Positions 26,440-36,097 of a stretch of 64,000 bases of DNA are shown piece after piece (the first letter of the stretch is position 1; every line of letters starts with the position of its first letter). The stretch covers positions 1,550,001 through 1,614,000 of the forward strand of contig NZ_CP036319.1 of assembly GCF_007752935.1 (NCBI RefSeq), in the 5' to 3' direction. This DNA is from Crateriforma conspicua. Its GTDB lineage: Bacteria; Planctomycetota; Planctomycetia; Pirellulales; Pirellulaceae. Position numbers and translations under genes: made by a program. A model generated the notes under the pieces. The model searched no databases. It worked only from the letters and a program-made list of their open reading frames with translations, and was not told the DNA's origin.

Positions 26440-28281
26440 CTAGGGTGTCCGACGATTGACGTAAACGTAATAGGCACCGCAGATGGGATCGCCTTGGGCG
26501 TCCAATAGAGTCGCCTGCAGTTCAAGCGGGCCCTCGTTCAACTGGACACTGGTTGTAAACGATTGGCCGTCGTCGTCGGGCATCAGTTTGGTTTCAGTGT
26601 CTGCGATTCGCAGACGCGCCGAATGGATCGGTAACGATTTGCCCGCCACATAAACGCCATCGGTGACCGGGGTTTCCGGCACAGCGGCTTGCAAGCGGAA
26701 CTTGGATTCACGTGGCCAACGTCGCAATTCCAATTCATAGGTGCCCGCTTGGGCGACGTTCAGATGCCAGACGCCATCTTTCAGCACCGCATGACGGACC
26801 TGAATTTGCTGATCGACAAAAACGTCCAGCCATTCACAGGCGGTCAGCAACATCGGGTTTTCCTGGTCGCTGCCGATCACGACACGCTGCGGTGTGTTGA
26901 CATCATCTTTCACGCCATCCCACCACTGATCCAGATGTGACCGCATCTTTGCAACCACTTTCGGGTGCTGGGCGGCGACGTTGTGATCTTGGTGGGGATC
27001 GTTGTCGATGTTGTAAAGCTGTCGGTTTTCCAGCAAACGCCACTGTTTCCACAGCACACCGGCACCATTCTTTTGCGGCACCGCCGGATTGCCTTTGGTG
27101 AATCCGACCTTGAACGTCGGCATTCGACTGTAGTTGATCACCAGCATGCGGTCGTCCAATGATTCACGCTGGCCGCGAATCAGCGGCGCCAAACTGATGC
27201 CGTCCAATTCGTCGGGAACGTTGGCGATACCGGCCAAGTCCGCCAGCGTGGGCAGCAGGTCTTGCACCTGACAAAGTTCGTCGACGTCCTTGGGGTTTGC
27301 GATCGGGCCAGCGGGCCAGCGGATGAAGCAAGGCACACGGTGGCCGCCTTCCCACAGTTGTGTTTTCTTGCCACGCATACCGGCATTGAAATAGTCCGGC
27401 CCCATCGTGCTGCCGTTGTCCGTCAGAAAAACAATGATCGTGTTTTCCAATAGTCCTTTTTCCGTCAGGAACCGGTCCAAACCGCCAACGTTGTCATCGA
27501 TGTTGGCGCCCATCGCCAGAAAGCTGACCAGCGATTCAATCTTGGTTTCCGACAAATGGTCGACGACTTCAGGATGCTGTCCGATCGCGTCGCGAATCGG
27601 TTGGCGATACTGATCAGGAACGAACCAGGGCCAGTGAGCCGCGTTGGTCGCGATGTAGGCGAAGAACGGTTGATCGGCGTCTTGGCCGATCCACTTCTGG
27701 GCTTCATCAAAGAACACGTCGGTGCAGTAACCGTTGTAACGTTCACGCTTTCCATTGTGGATATAGACGTCATCGAAGTAATCATTGTCCCAGTAATCGG
27801 GGACACTGTTGATGTGTGACGACGGAAACCAAACGGCTTCATCAAACCCGCGGTCTTCGGGGCGGAACGGATAGTTGTCGCCCAGGTGCCACTTGCCAAA
27901 GATACCAGTCCGGTATCCGGCGTTGCCAAACACGTCGGCGATGGTTTTGGCATCGTGTCGCAGCAGGGTGCGTCCACTGCTGACGTTGATCGCCGCGTTG
28001 CGAAATGCGTCCAAGCCCGTCATCAATTGCCCACGAGTCGGCGTGCACATCGGGGCGACATGAAAGTCGGTCAAGCGAATGCTTTGTGATGCCAACTTGT
28101 CGATGTTGGTGGTTTGAACGATGGGGTTTCCATGGCACGAAAATTCACCATAACCCTGGTCGTCGGTCATGATGACGATCACGTTGGGTTTGGCTTCGTT
28201 CGCCGTGGCATGCAAAGGGGCGGCGGCGATCGGGTACGCCATCAACAGCACGGTTGCCAGGTGCGGAATGATTCGATTCAT
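26440..28281 (-). CDS. Exported type I sulfatase (arylsulfatase family, S1)
   Basis: A 613-residue exported sulfatase. The leader is IPHLATVLLMAYPIAAAPLHA; the alkaline-phosphatase fold begins NVIVIMTDDQGYG, giving the metal-binding aspartates. The active-site Cys79 lies in CTPTRG, the CxPxR motif that a formylglycine-generating enzyme converts to formylglycine. HLGDNYPFRPEDRGFDE and IIVFLTDNG complete the core. About 140 extra C-terminal residues form a beta-rich tail. It should remove sulfate from a sulfated substrate outside the cytoplasm or in the periplasm. The start at 28281 gives the cleanest signal peptide. The gene lies 77 bases behind the ABC permease gene on the same strand, so it is probably the last gene of the transporter operon. 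Confidence 0.93.
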   Translation of the reverse strand: MNRIIPHLATVLLMAYPIAAAPLHATANEAKPNVIVIMTDDQGYGEFSCHGNPIVQTTNIDKLASQSIRLTDFHVAPMCTPTRGQLMTGLDAFRNAAINVSSGRTLLRHDAKTIADVFGNAGYRTGIFGKWHLGDNYPFRPEDRGFDEAVWFPSSHINSVPDYWDNDYFDDVYIHNGKRERYNGYCTDVFFDEAQKWIGQDADQPFFAYIATNAAHWPWFVPDQYRQPIRDAIGQHPEVVDHLSETKIESLVSFLAMGANIDDNVGGLDRFLTEKGLLENTIIVFLTDNGSTMGPDYFNAGMRGKKTQLWEGGHRVPCFIRWPAGPIANPKDVDELCQVQDLLPTLADLAGIANVPDELDGISLAPLIRGQRESLDDRMLVINYSRMPTFKVGFTKGNPAVPQKNGAGVLWKQWRLLENRQLYNIDNDPHQDHNVAAQHPKVVAKMRSHLDQWWDGVKDDVNTPQRVVIGSDQENPMLLTACEWLDVFVDQQIQVRHAVLKDGVWHLNVAQAGTYELELRRWPRESKFRLQAAVPETPVTDGVYVAGKSLPIHSARLRIADTETKLMPDDDGQSFTTSVQLNEGPLELQATLLDAQGDPICGAYYVYVNRRTP

Positions 28282-28358
28282 GGCGGGATGGGGGCTGGAA
28301 GGTGGGGGAACGGAAAGTCTGGCGAAAGGTTGGTGCAGAGGTCTGACCGGAGATCGGC

Positions 28359-29318
28359 TTATGGTCGGGTCGGGTCCCACCGCGAACGCAGGGCATCCAA
28401 CAGGACAGCGATGACGATGACGGCACCGGTGATGATTTGTTTGTTGGCATCAGAGACGCCGATCTGTGCCAGCCCCGTTTGCAAAACAGCGATGATCAGC
28501 ACCCCAATGAATGAACTGATCACGCTGCCGCGACCGCCCATTAAACTGGTGCCTCCGATGACGCATGCGGCGATGGCGGATAACTCGATACCGATCGCGG
28601 CGTTGGGGTCGGCCGACGACAGACGTGATGTTTGGGCGAGCGCCGCCATGCCGCACATCAGCCCGCTGATGACGAAGACGGTCATCGCATACGGTGCGGT
28701 GCGGATGCCCGACATTCGCACGGCTTCTTCATTGGTGCCGATCGCCACGCAATACCGACCGAAAACCGTTCGGGTCAGCAAGAATTGTCCCGCGGTGACG
28801 CAAGCCAGTGCGGCCAGGAATGCAGGCGACAGCAACAGGCCTGGCAACGGTTGTCCGATGGCTTCCACGGCTGATCCGATATATTTCGTTTGCGAATCGG
28901 TCACCACTTTGGTCGCCCCGCGAGCCATTTCCAACATCCCGAGCGTGACGATGAACGATGGGATCCGAAAACCAATCGCGATCGCGCCGTTGACCAGTCC
29001 ACAAGCGGCGCCGGTGGCCAAGCACAGCACGGCGGCGGTTCCCAAAGACCAATCATGGTCAACCATCAGCGAACCCAAGACCGCCGATGAAAGTGCCAGC
29101 AAAGAACCGACCGACAAATCGATTCCGCCCACAATCAGCACCAGCGTCATGCCGACCGCAATGAAGGTCAGATCGGGGATCTGGTTGGCGATGGAAACCA
29201 ACGTGGAATGCTGGAAAAAATTCTGGCTTTGAAAGCTGAACACCGCGACGATCACCGCCAAGACGGCCAACAGACCACCGTACTGGACCAGCACATTGCG
29301 AACGTGTTTCGGCATCAT
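28359..29318 (-). CDS. Sugar ABC transporter permease (RbsC/AraH type)
   Basis: A 319-residue permease of the BPD_transp_2 (ribose/arabinose/galactose) family with about ten transmembrane segments. The conserved VGGIDLSVGSLLALS loop near residues 65-80, and ACVIGGTSLMGGRGSVISSFIG near residue 250, which is the ATPase-contacting region, are both clear. It imports a monosaccharide with the ATPase encoded upstream. ATG 29318 overlaps the TGA of the ATPase gene (ATGA), showing translational coupling; a second ATG follows at once. The third gene of a complete transporter set (binding protein, ATPase, permease), it is followed by a sulfatase gene. Confidence 0.92.
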   Translation of the reverse strand: MMPKHVRNVLVQYGGLLAVLAVIVAVFSFQSQNFFQHSTLVSIANQIPDLTFIAVGMTLVLIVGGIDLSVGSLLALSSAVLGSLMVDHDWSLGTAAVLCLATGAACGLVNGAIAIGFRIPSFIVTLGMLEMARGATKVVTDSQTKYIGSAVEAIGQPLPGLLLSPAFLAALACVTAGQFLLTRTVFGRYCVAIGTNEEAVRMSGIRTAPYAMTVFVISGLMCGMAALAQTSRLSSADPNAAIGIELSAIAACVIGGTSLMGGRGSVISSFIGVLIIAVLQTGLAQIGVSDANKQIITGAVIVIAVLLDALRSRWDPTRP

Positions 29319-30841
29319 GCCCCGGCCTCCTGGTTTCGGTATCCGGAAAACGCGGCTTGCATGATTTGATCGTGCGACCAATCGTTACGTTCAAACGTCT
29401 CCATCAATCGTCCGGCCGACATGACGGCGATGCGATCACAAGTTTCCAAAAGTTCCTCCAGGTCACTGCTGACAATCACGACACCTTTGCCGTCTTTGGC
29501 CAGCGTATCGATCAGTCGATAGATTCTGCGTCGGGCGGCAACGTCGATTCCACGCGTGGGTTCATCAAACAGGAAGACATCGGCATCGCGGACCAACCAT
29601 TTGGCGATCGCCACCTTTTGCTGATTGCCGCCGCTAAGCGTTCCCACGCTTTGGTCGATCGTGTGGCAACGAATATCCAACTGGTCACACTGTGTTTGTG
29701 TGGCGGATCGTTCGATTCGGCCGCGGACCATGCCAGTGGTTGCAAAGCGATGTCGAAGCGATGCCAAAGTCGTGTTGAATTGGATCGATTTGGACAGCAA
29801 CAGACCGTTGTCCTTCCGATCTTCGGTGACCATCGCGATGCCAGCGGCGACCGCCTGACGCGGATGACGAAAGCGGTACGCAGTGGCATCATCACGCAAG
29901 TAGACGTTGCCCGACGTGGCGACATCGGCACCGAAGATCAACCGCAAAAGTTCCGTTCGACCTGAACCGACCAGCCCGGCGATCCCCAAACGTTCGCCAC
30001 GGTTGACATTGAAGGAAACGCGATCGACGAGGCCGCCGGTCAATGCATCGACACGCAGCACCGTGTCGACTTGTCGTCGTGACGGATGCAAGGCGGAATC
30101 GTCCGAGCCGCCATCGCCGCTCATCAATTCCACCATGCGATCGGTCGAACATTCCGTCGCGTCGAAGGTGCCGATTTTTTGGCCGTCACGCAGCACGGTG
30201 ATCCGGTCGGCAAGTTGCGCGACTTCGTCCAAACGGTGGCTGATATAAACGATGCCCACGCCTGCGTCACGCAGTTTGTTCAGCCATCGAAACAAGGTTG
30301 CCGATTCAGCGGCACTTAACGCAGCGGTCGGTTCGTCCAAGATCAAGATGCGACACTTGCGATCCAGCGCCGCGGCGATCTCCACCATTTGTTGTTTGCC
30401 GACCCCCAGCTTCGCGACCGGTGTGTCCACTGGAACATCGTTCAAGCCGACGCGATCCAGTGCCGCCCTGGAACGATCCTTCAACGGTCCACGCCGGATC
30501 ACACCACCGATCGACGGCAGACGTGCCAGCATCAAGTTTTCGGCGACCGAAAGGGTCGCGATCAGGTTCAATTCTTGTTGGACGATTTCGACGCCGGCAA
30601 TTTCCGCGTCGCGTTTGCTGTTGGGGGCGTAGTCGTTCGAATCCAGTTGCATGCTGCCGGCGGTGGGTTCCAACAGCCCTGCCATCATTCGCACCAGTGT
30701 GCTTTTGCCCGCGCCGTTGGCGCCCAGCAACGCATGGATTTCACCCCCGCGAATCGCGACATCACAGTCTTTTAGGACGGTCACGCGGCCGTAGCGTTTG
30801 CACAGCCCCCGGGCTGTGAACAAGTCCGGCGAAGACGTCAT
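29315..30841 (-). CDS. Sugar ABC transporter ATP-binding protein with two nucleotide-binding domains
   Basis: A 508-residue protein with two fused ABC domains, the RbsA/AraG/MglA layout. First half: Walker A GANGAGKST, Q-loop, signature LGVGKQQ (degenerate), Walker B ILILDEPTAALS. Second half: a variant P-loop GLVGSGRTELL, signature LSGGNQQ, Walker B FLFDEPTRGID. In this family one of the two sites is often degenerate, as here. The start ATG 30841 overlaps the stop of the binding-protein gene as TGATG, so the genes are translationally coupled; the GTG at 30844 would be an alternative. It energises monosaccharide uptake. Confidence 0.94.
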   Translation of the reverse strand: MTSSPDLFTARGLCKRYGRVTVLKDCDVAIRGGEIHALLGANGAGKSTLVRMMAGLLEPTAGSMQLDSNDYAPNSKRDAEIAGVEIVQQELNLIATLSVAENLMLARLPSIGGVIRRGPLKDRSRAALDRVGLNDVPVDTPVAKLGVGKQQMVEIAAALDRKCRILILDEPTAALSAAESATLFRWLNKLRDAGVGIVYISHRLDEVAQLADRITVLRDGQKIGTFDATECSTDRMVELMSGDGGSDDSALHPSRRQVDTVLRVDALTGGLVDRVSFNVNRGERLGIAGLVGSGRTELLRLIFGADVATSGNVYLRDDATAYRFRHPRQAVAAGIAMVTEDRKDNGLLLSKSIQFNTTLASLRHRFATTGMVRGRIERSATQTQCDQLDIRCHTIDQSVGTLSGGNQQKVAIAKWLVRDADVFLFDEPTRGIDVAARRRIYRLIDTLAKDGKGVVIVSSDLEELLETCDRIAVMSAGRLMETFERNDWSHDQIMQAAFSGYRNQEAGA

Positions 30842-31809
30842 CACGGCGTCAGTGTTTGTTGGTGGATCAAATCCACGGGCGTTTCGACGTCTTCCGGTTT
30901 GGTGTCGGGATCACGCAGCATTTTCAGCGCGGCTTCGATCCCAAAGACGGCCAGTTGGTCACCATGCTGGTCCGCGGTGGCCAAAATCTTTCCATCGATG
31001 ATCGCTTGTTGCACGGCACTGATGTTGTCAAAACCGACGATCATCACGTCATCGGATCGCCCCGCACTGCGGACCGCGGCGACGGCCCCCAACGCCATGC
31101 TGTCGTTGGCGGCCAAGATGGCTTTGGCATTCGGATGTTCGCTTAGCATGGACGAAGCGATCGTGTTGGCCTTGCTCATTTCCCATTCGGCCGATTGGCT
31201 GTCCACGATCTCGACACCCGCTTCGGCCATCGCCTGCTGAAAACCTTCGCGACGTTGTTGGGCGTTGAAGGAGGTTCGGATGCCTTCCAACACCAGCACT
31301 TGATCGCCACCATTTAACTGGTTCGCCAAGTACTGGCCGACCTTCTTTGCGCCGGCGCGGTTATCGGGGCCGACAAAGGGGATCGTGATGCCTTCGGTCT
31401 TCAACACGTCCGCGTCCAAGCGATTGTCGATGTTGACGACCACCACACCGGCCTGTTGGGCACGTCGCAGTGCGGGGACCAGTGCTTTGGAATCCGCCGG
31501 GGCGATCACGATCGCGTCGACGTTGCTGCTGACCATTTCTTCGACCAAGGCGACTTGGCGGCTAAGGTCACGTTCGTCTTTGATTCCGTTAACAATCAAC
31601 GCGTAGTCGTCGGCGTTTTCTTCTTGATGCGCCTGTGCGCCGTCGGCCATCGTGGAAAAGAACTCGTTGGCCAACGATTTCATGATCAAAGCGACGCGCG
31701 GCTTGCCGTTATCGCCGGTGCCGTCAGCGTCTGTTGATGTCGTGGTGCTACTCGGTCGGCATCCCGCCAATGCGACCACCAAAACCACCAGCCCGAACTT
31801 GCGTTTCAT
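30841..31809 (-). CDS. Sugar-binding lipoprotein of an ABC transporter (RbsB/ peripla_BP_4 type)
   Basis: A 322-residue lipoprotein: the leader ends in the lipobox LAGC (Cys near residue 17), followed by a Ser/Thr/Asp-rich tether. The binding-protein fold starts PRVALIMKSLANEFF and contains VDAIVIAPADSKALVPAL, VVNIDNRLDAD and ILAANDSMALGA, the pattern of ribose/galactose/allose-type periplasmic binding proteins. It should deliver one monosaccharide to the RbsC/RbsA-like membrane complex encoded next. It is the first gene of the overlapping transporter block. No specific sugar can be assigned; the closeness of esterase and sulfatase genes suggests a polysaccharide-derived sugar. ATG 31809 was chosen because it places the lipobox correctly. 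Confidence 0.92.
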   Translation of the reverse strand: MKRKFGLVVLVVALAGCRPSSTTTSTDADGTGDNGKPRVALIMKSLANEFFSTMADGAQAHQEENADDYALIVNGIKDERDLSRQVALVEEMVSSNVDAIVIAPADSKALVPALRRAQQAGVVVVNIDNRLDADVLKTEGITIPFVGPDNRAGAKKVGQYLANQLNGGDQVLVLEGIRTSFNAQQRREGFQQAMAEAGVEIVDSQSAEWEMSKANTIASSMLSEHPNAKAILAANDSMALGAVAAVRSAGRSDDVMIVGFDNISAVQQAIIDGKILATADQHGDQLAVFGIEAALKMLRDPDTKPEDVETPVDLIHQQTLTP

Positions 31810-31902
31810 CGTTGCGAATCCCGATAGACAGCCTGCCAAACATTTCGGTCTGACAGAATACAGCAACCACGTTGCAGACGCAGCAAACCACCCGACCGGA
31901 TG

Positions 31903-33069
31903 TCAACGGTCTTTCGACGGGGAGTCCACATCGACGGCATCCGAATCGGCAGGCGTGTCGTCGGCGTGTTGAGTTTTCAACAACGTGTCACGCAAGAACT
32001 GCATTTGCATTTCTTGGATTTTGGGTTCGCCGAAGCCGGCACCGCCATGTCCGGCGCCTGCAATGATGTGCAACTTTGATTTGACGCCGGCCTTTTTCAA
32101 CGCCGCGTGCAAAGCTTCACTTTGGTTGGCCGGGACCACGCGATCGGCCGAACCGTGGATGATCAAGAAAGGCGGATCTTTGGGATCGATGTAAGTGATG
32201 GGATTCACACGGCGGATGCCTTCGGGATTTTCGGTCACGATCCCACCACCCAGCAGACGCGACTCCGGCGATTGATCGCGGTTGTGGCTTTCATATCCCG
32301 GGGTGGTCACGAAGATCTGAAAGTCGGTGGGGCCGTACAGATCGATGACCGCTTGGACGTCGCTGCGCTGGTCGTTCCAACCGCCGTCGCCTTCCAAATT
32401 GTCGGCTCCGCGGGATGTCCCCAGCAATGCAACCAAGTGGCCACCGGCGGAACTGCCCGCGACGGCGATTCGACTTGGATCCAGGTTGTACTTGTCCGCA
32501 TGGGCACGCAAGAAACGGATCGCGCACTTACAGTCATGGATTTGCGCCGGAAAAGCAGCCTCGCCGGTCAGACGGTATTCGATCGTCGCGCCGGCAAAGC
32601 CTTCTTTGACCCAGCGGGAAAGACGCCCCACGCCACCTTCTTTGTTTCCCCCCATCCATCCACCGCCGTGGATCCAGACGATCAGCGGCGTCGGCGCATC
32701 GGCCGGCGGGTCAGGCAGCACCAAGTGAAGCTTCAAGTCGCGACCGCCCCCCTGGCCAAAGACCACGTCTTTCACCAAACGCGTGCCGGGAATTTGGCGA
32801 CGCCCACGTGCCGAAGCGCCCGAGTGACTGTCGGCAAAGTCCGCCTTGTCGATCTTGTCGTCACCGTTCGTGTCCAGTCGCCGAAACAACGCTTTGGGGC
32901 CACTGAATTCCGTGGCGGTCACCGCCCCATCGGAATCCGAGTCGTCGCGATCGAGTACCGCCGACAACGAAATCCGTGGGCGGTCACTTTGGGCTTGGGC
33001 GGAGGACAACGCGGCCAGGCCGGTCAAGCAAAGGCACGCCAGGATCCGCGGCATTTGTCGGGGCAACAT
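31903..33069 (-). CDS. Exported esterase with EF-hand calcium-binding pair
   Basis: A 388-residue exported protein (leader RILACLCLTGLAALSSAQA). Residues 40-85 hold two EF-hand loops, DRDDSDSDGAVTATEF and DTNGDDKIDKADF, which should bind calcium. From residue 100 an alpha/beta hydrolase domain follows: oxyanion motif VWIHGGGW, nucleophile GSSAGGH, acid in IIHGSADRVVP, and His in GAGHGGAG. It belongs with BD-FAE/acetylxylan-type esterases, so it may deacylate a polysaccharide. It lies 93 bases upstream of the sugar-binding lipoprotein gene on the same strand, probably as first gene of the operon. ATG 33069 was preferred for an AGGAC-like site; the residues from 33093 would add a short stretch. 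It resembles the esterase at 8693-9703 in fold but differs by the EF-hands. Confidence 0.9.
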   Translation of the reverse strand: MLPRQMPRILACLCLTGLAALSSAQAQSDRPRISLSAVLDRDDSDSDGAVTATEFSGPKALFRRLDTNGDDKIDKADFADSHSGASARGRRQIPGTRLVKDVVFGQGGGRDLKLHLVLPDPPADAPTPLIVWIHGGGWMGGNKEGGVGRLSRWVKEGFAGATIEYRLTGEAAFPAQIHDCKCAIRFLRAHADKYNLDPSRIAVAGSSAGGHLVALLGTSRGADNLEGDGGWNDQRSDVQAVIDLYGPTDFQIFVTTPGYESHNRDQSPESRLLGGGIVTENPEGIRRVNPITYIDPKDPPFLIIHGSADRVVPANQSEALHAALKKAGVKSKLHIIAGAGHGGAGFGEPKIQEMQMQFLRDTLLKTQHADDTPADSDAVDVDSPSKDR

Positions 33070-33374
33070 GGGATAGGTCCTATGGAACAACATGAATGAA
33101 ACCGGGCGGCCACCAGGAAATGAGTCTACCGGACCTCGACCGCTTCCGCCGGGGAGGCGGATTCTACCACACGCTCAAAGCGAGCGTTTTCGTGCTCTGC
33201 GATGGCTCGGTTTTCAACTTGCCACGGGTGTCTTTTTTGAAAAGTCAAGCTTCGCCGTCAAAACGATTTGACCGCGACGATTTGTCGACCAAGGGTCCCA
33301 GCAGTGACAGTGCAGGCAAGCATCGGGGGACGCGGATTTGCGTCGGCCGGGTGCGTTAGACACAAGGGTGAAAG
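33070..33374. other. Intergenic region between divergent esterase and chemotaxis genes
   Basis: This 305-base stretch holds no plausible gene. Two divergent promoters should lie here. A T-rich hexamer (33233-33238) and a short GC hairpin (about 33148-33161) are visible but neither can be assigned a role. Confidence 0.5.
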
Positions 33375-34721
33375 ATGAAATTGTTGAACTGGTCCAACAA
33401 CGCAAGCGAAAACGTATCGCAGGCAGACATGTTGGATTCCGCCACCGCGACGTTGGACATCGACGCGGATCAGTTTGTTGATCTGTCTCAGATCATGAAT
33501 TCGTTGCACCGTTCGCAAGCGGTGATCGAATTTGAACCGGACGGAACCATCCTGAAGGCCAACAAAAACTTCCTAGACACGGTGGGATACACCTTGTCGG
33601 AAATCCAGGGCAAGCATCACCGGATGTTCGTCGACAGCGAATACGCCGGATCCGATGAATACCGTCAGTTCTGGGAAAAGCTTCGCGCCGGAAACTTCCA
33701 CAGCGATCTGTTCCAGCGTTACGGTCGCGGCGGCCGCGAGATCTGGATTCAAGCGACATACAATCCGGTGATGGACGACTCCGGACAGGTCATCAAGATC
33801 ATCAAATTGGCGACCGACGTTACCAAGGCGCGGATGATCCAGGCCGACATCCAGAACCGTTCACAGGCAATGATTGAATTCAAGCCGGACGGTACGATCC
33901 TGCACGCCAATTCGCTGTTCTTGCAAACCACCGGATACTCGCTGGAAGAAATCCGCGGCAAGCACCATCGCATGTTCATGCCGGCCGAAGATGCCGCGAC
34001 CGCGGAGTACGCACGTTTTTGGGAACGTCTGGCTCGTGGTGAATTCCAGCAAGGCGAATTCCGACGTGTGAACAAACACGGTCAAGAGATTTGGCTCAGC
34101 GGTGCCTACAATCCCGTCTTTGATAACGACGGCAACGTGACCCGCGTGGTGAAGAACGTCAGCGACATTACCGATCAAGTTCATTCCAAGAATCAATCGG
34201 AATCGTTGGGTAACTCCATCGCCAGCAGCGTTTCGGAGATGTCACAGGCGATCGCCGAGATCAGCGAGCGAATCACTCGCACCGCCGGGTTGGCCAAAGA
34301 CGCCGATGTAAACACCAAGAACGCGACCGATTTGGTCAAGGACTTGAATTGCAGCAGCGAAACGATCGGCGAAATCATCGACACGATCCAGGATCTGGCC
34401 GACCAAACGAATCTGTTGGCCCTGAACGCGACCATCGAAGCCGCACGAGCGGGGGAATCAGGACGCGGTTTCGCCGTGGTTGCCAGCGAGGTCAAGGAAC
34501 TGGCCAATCAAACCGGCAAGGCGACGTCGGAGATTCGCAAGAACGTCGAAACAATCCAGTTCAGCATCGGACAAGTGGTTTCGGCCATCGAATGTATCGC
34601 CAACAGTGTCGGCGAAGTCAGCGACAACACGACCGGCGTTGCGGCATCGGTCGAAGAGCAAAACGTGGTGATTTCGCAGCTCAGTTCGGCCGCCGACGAA
34701 TTGGTCGGCTGCAACAGCTAG
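33375..34721 (+). CDS. Soluble methyl-accepting chemotaxis protein with two PAS domains
   Basis: A 448-residue receptor without transmembrane segment or HAMP domain. Two PAS domains (about residues 50-155 and 160-280) repeat nearly the same block: EFxPDGTIL, then GY(T/S)LxEIxGKHHRMF and FWEKLR/FWERLA. They look like a recent internal duplication. The C terminus (about 285-448) is a short methyl-accepting signalling domain with the tip [20 protein letters not shown] and [15 protein letters not shown], which contacts CheA/CheW. The tandem PAS design resembles Aer2/BdlA-type receptors; PAS domains may bind heme or flavin, but no ligand can be read from sequence. It is cytoplasmic and should report redox or gas signals to the flagellar or type IV pilus system. 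A GTGAAAG site precedes the ATG. Confidence 0.92.
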   Translation: MKLLNWSNNASENVSQADMLDSATATLDIDADQFVDLSQIMNSLHRSQAVIEFEPDGTILKANKNFLDTVGYTLSEIQGKHHRMFVDSEYAGSDEYRQFWEKLRAGNFHSDLFQRYGRGGREIWIQATYNPVMDDSGQVIKIIKLATDVTKARMIQADIQNRSQAMIEFKPDGTILHANSLFLQTTGYSLEEIRGKHHRMFMPAEDAATAEYARFWERLARGEFQQGEFRRVNKHGQEIWLSGAYNPVFDNDGNVTRVVKNVSDITDQVHSKNQSESLGNSIASSVSEMSQAIAEISERITRTAGLAKDADVNTKNATDLVKDLNCSSETIGEIIDTIQDLADQTNLLALNATIEAARAGESGRGFAVVASEVKELANQTGKATSEIRKNVETIQFSIGQVVSAIECIANSVGEVSDNTTGVAASVEEQNVVISQLSSAADELVGCNS

Positions 34722-34767
34722 GCCCGTCCGGCCAACAGAATTTGAACGCTGAACCATTGCAGGGGAA

Positions 34768-34813
34768 GCGGCAGTAGGTGATCGCACCGGGTCCCTGCTG
34801 CCGCATCTTTTTT
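34768..34813 (+). terminator. Rho-independent terminator of the chemotaxis gene
   Basis: A stem GCGGCAGTAGG (34768-34778) pairs with CCTGCTGCCGC (ending 34804) with one G-U pair; a six-T run follows at 34808-34813. It lies 46 bases after the stop of the chemotaxis gene. The shape is a classic intrinsic terminator with a loop of about 15 bases. Confidence 0.75.
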
Positions 34814-34831
34814 GCGCGAAAGAATGGTGTA

Positions 34832-36097
34832 TCAGGTGCTTGCACCGGAGGCCGCCGCGTTCGACCCCGACATGCCGACCAGGGAAGCGGCGATGCGATC
34901 GTCTTTGAAGGTCAGCGTGCGATAGGGGAATGGAATCTCGATATCCGATTCGTCCAGGGCCCGTTTGATTGCTGCGACGACTTGGTCACGACTGCGGCGA
35001 ATGTCGATCGGCTTGGCACCGGTCCACCACGCGACTTCGAAATTGATGCTGGAGTTGGCAAACTCATTGGCGAACACTTCGACCGTGCGAATGCCTCGCA
35101 CTGTGTCGCACGATTGAACGGCCTCGCGGATCACCTCCCGTGCCTGGTCGACATCTTCGCCATAGGCAACGCCACAGATGATTCGAACGCGTCGCTGTGG
35201 TTGGCTGGTCAACACATCCACTTTGTTTTTGAACAAATGGCCGTTGGGAATGACCGCCAATTCGCCATCCAGTTTCCGAATCATCGTGTTGCGAACGGTG
35301 ATCTGTTCCACTTTTCCGGTGGTGCCTTCGCACGTGATGTAATCGCCGCGGTCGAACGGATAACGCCACAGGATCAGGATTCCGGCGAAAAAGTTTTCAA
35401 AGATGTCTTTGAAGGCAAACCCGATCGCCACGGTCCCCAGCCCCAGTGTCGTCAGGGCTCGCGTTGGCGTCATGCCGGGAAAGGCAATGATCGTGGCCAC
35501 CAAGAGCCCGATGATCCAGATCCCGATCGATGACAACTGATAGATCAAGTCTTTCAAGCTGGAACGTATGCCACGCGATTCCAGAATGCGTTGTTCGATG
35601 GCTTGGCATAGCTTGGATGCCGCGGCGGTCAGCAATAGAACGATCACTGCGGCCAGCAATAACGGAGACCGGCTGAGCGTTTCCTTGCGCAGCGAATCCA
35701 GACTAGCGTTGATCACCTGGCCACTGGATTTCCAACTGAATTCTTCGCGGACGTCCAATTGGTTGATGACCGCCACGACGTCTTCGGTGCGACGCGCGAT
35801 GTCGCCGGCCCAATCACGATGCCGATCATTGTCAGCGATCCCGGCGATGGTGATCACGCCGTTGCGTGATTCAACGTCCAGATCATCGAACCAGCCGGAT
35901 GCCTGGAACACGGCCCGCAAACGTTTCTCGATCGCACGGTCATCGGTGACCTCGTTGACCGCGACCGCAGAAACCGTGGGCGATGCGTCCGTGTTGGTAG
36001 GTTCGTCGACCGGTGGATCTTGAACCTGCCCCAGGACGATGCCCAGCGTGGCGAAGCTGCCGAATTGAAGAGTAAATACCAGGAACAAACGGAACAT
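34832..36097 (-). CDS. Small-conductance mechanosensitive channel (MscS) with N-terminal BON domain
   Basis: A 421-residue exported membrane protein. After the leader (VFTLQFGSFATLGIVLG) a BON domain of about 65 residues follows (KRLRAVFQASGWFDDLDV, ending near VVAVINQLD), placed outside the membrane. Then come three hydrophobic segments (about residues 135-160, 180-205, 215-235) and the MscS pore and beta domain: FKDIFENFFAGILILWRYPF, then GDYITCEGTTGKVEQITVRNT and VIPNGHLFKNKV. The MscS core protects cells from osmotic down-shock. BON domains bind phospholipid or other surfaces, so the fusion may place the channel near the envelope. Ends with a low-complexity Ser/Ala tail. It is convergent with the chemotaxis gene, whose terminator lies just upstream of its stop. 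Confidence 0.9.
   Translation of the reverse strand: MFRLFLVFTLQFGSFATLGIVLGQVQDPPVDEPTNTDASPTVSAVAVNEVTDDRAIEKRLRAVFQASGWFDDLDVESRNGVITIAGIADNDRHRDWAGDIARRTEDVVAVINQLDVREEFSWKSSGQVINASLDSLRKETLSRSPLLLAAVIVLLLTAAASKLCQAIEQRILESRGIRSSLKDLIYQLSSIGIWIIGLLVATIIAFPGMTPTRALTTLGLGTVAIGFAFKDIFENFFAGILILWRYPFDRGDYITCEGTTGKVEQITVRNTMIRKLDGELAVIPNGHLFKNKVDVLTSQPQRRVRIICGVAYGEDVDQAREVIREAVQSCDTVRGIRTVEVFANEFANSSINFEVAWWTGAKPIDIRRSRDQVVAAIKRALDESDIEIPFPYRTLTFKDDRIAASLVGMSGSNAAASGAST

Noticed and set aside
34778-35533. Plus-strand frame of 251 residues over the MscS gene
   Set aside because: It overlaps the terminator of the chemotaxis gene and the MscS signature on the other strand; it has no recognisable domain.
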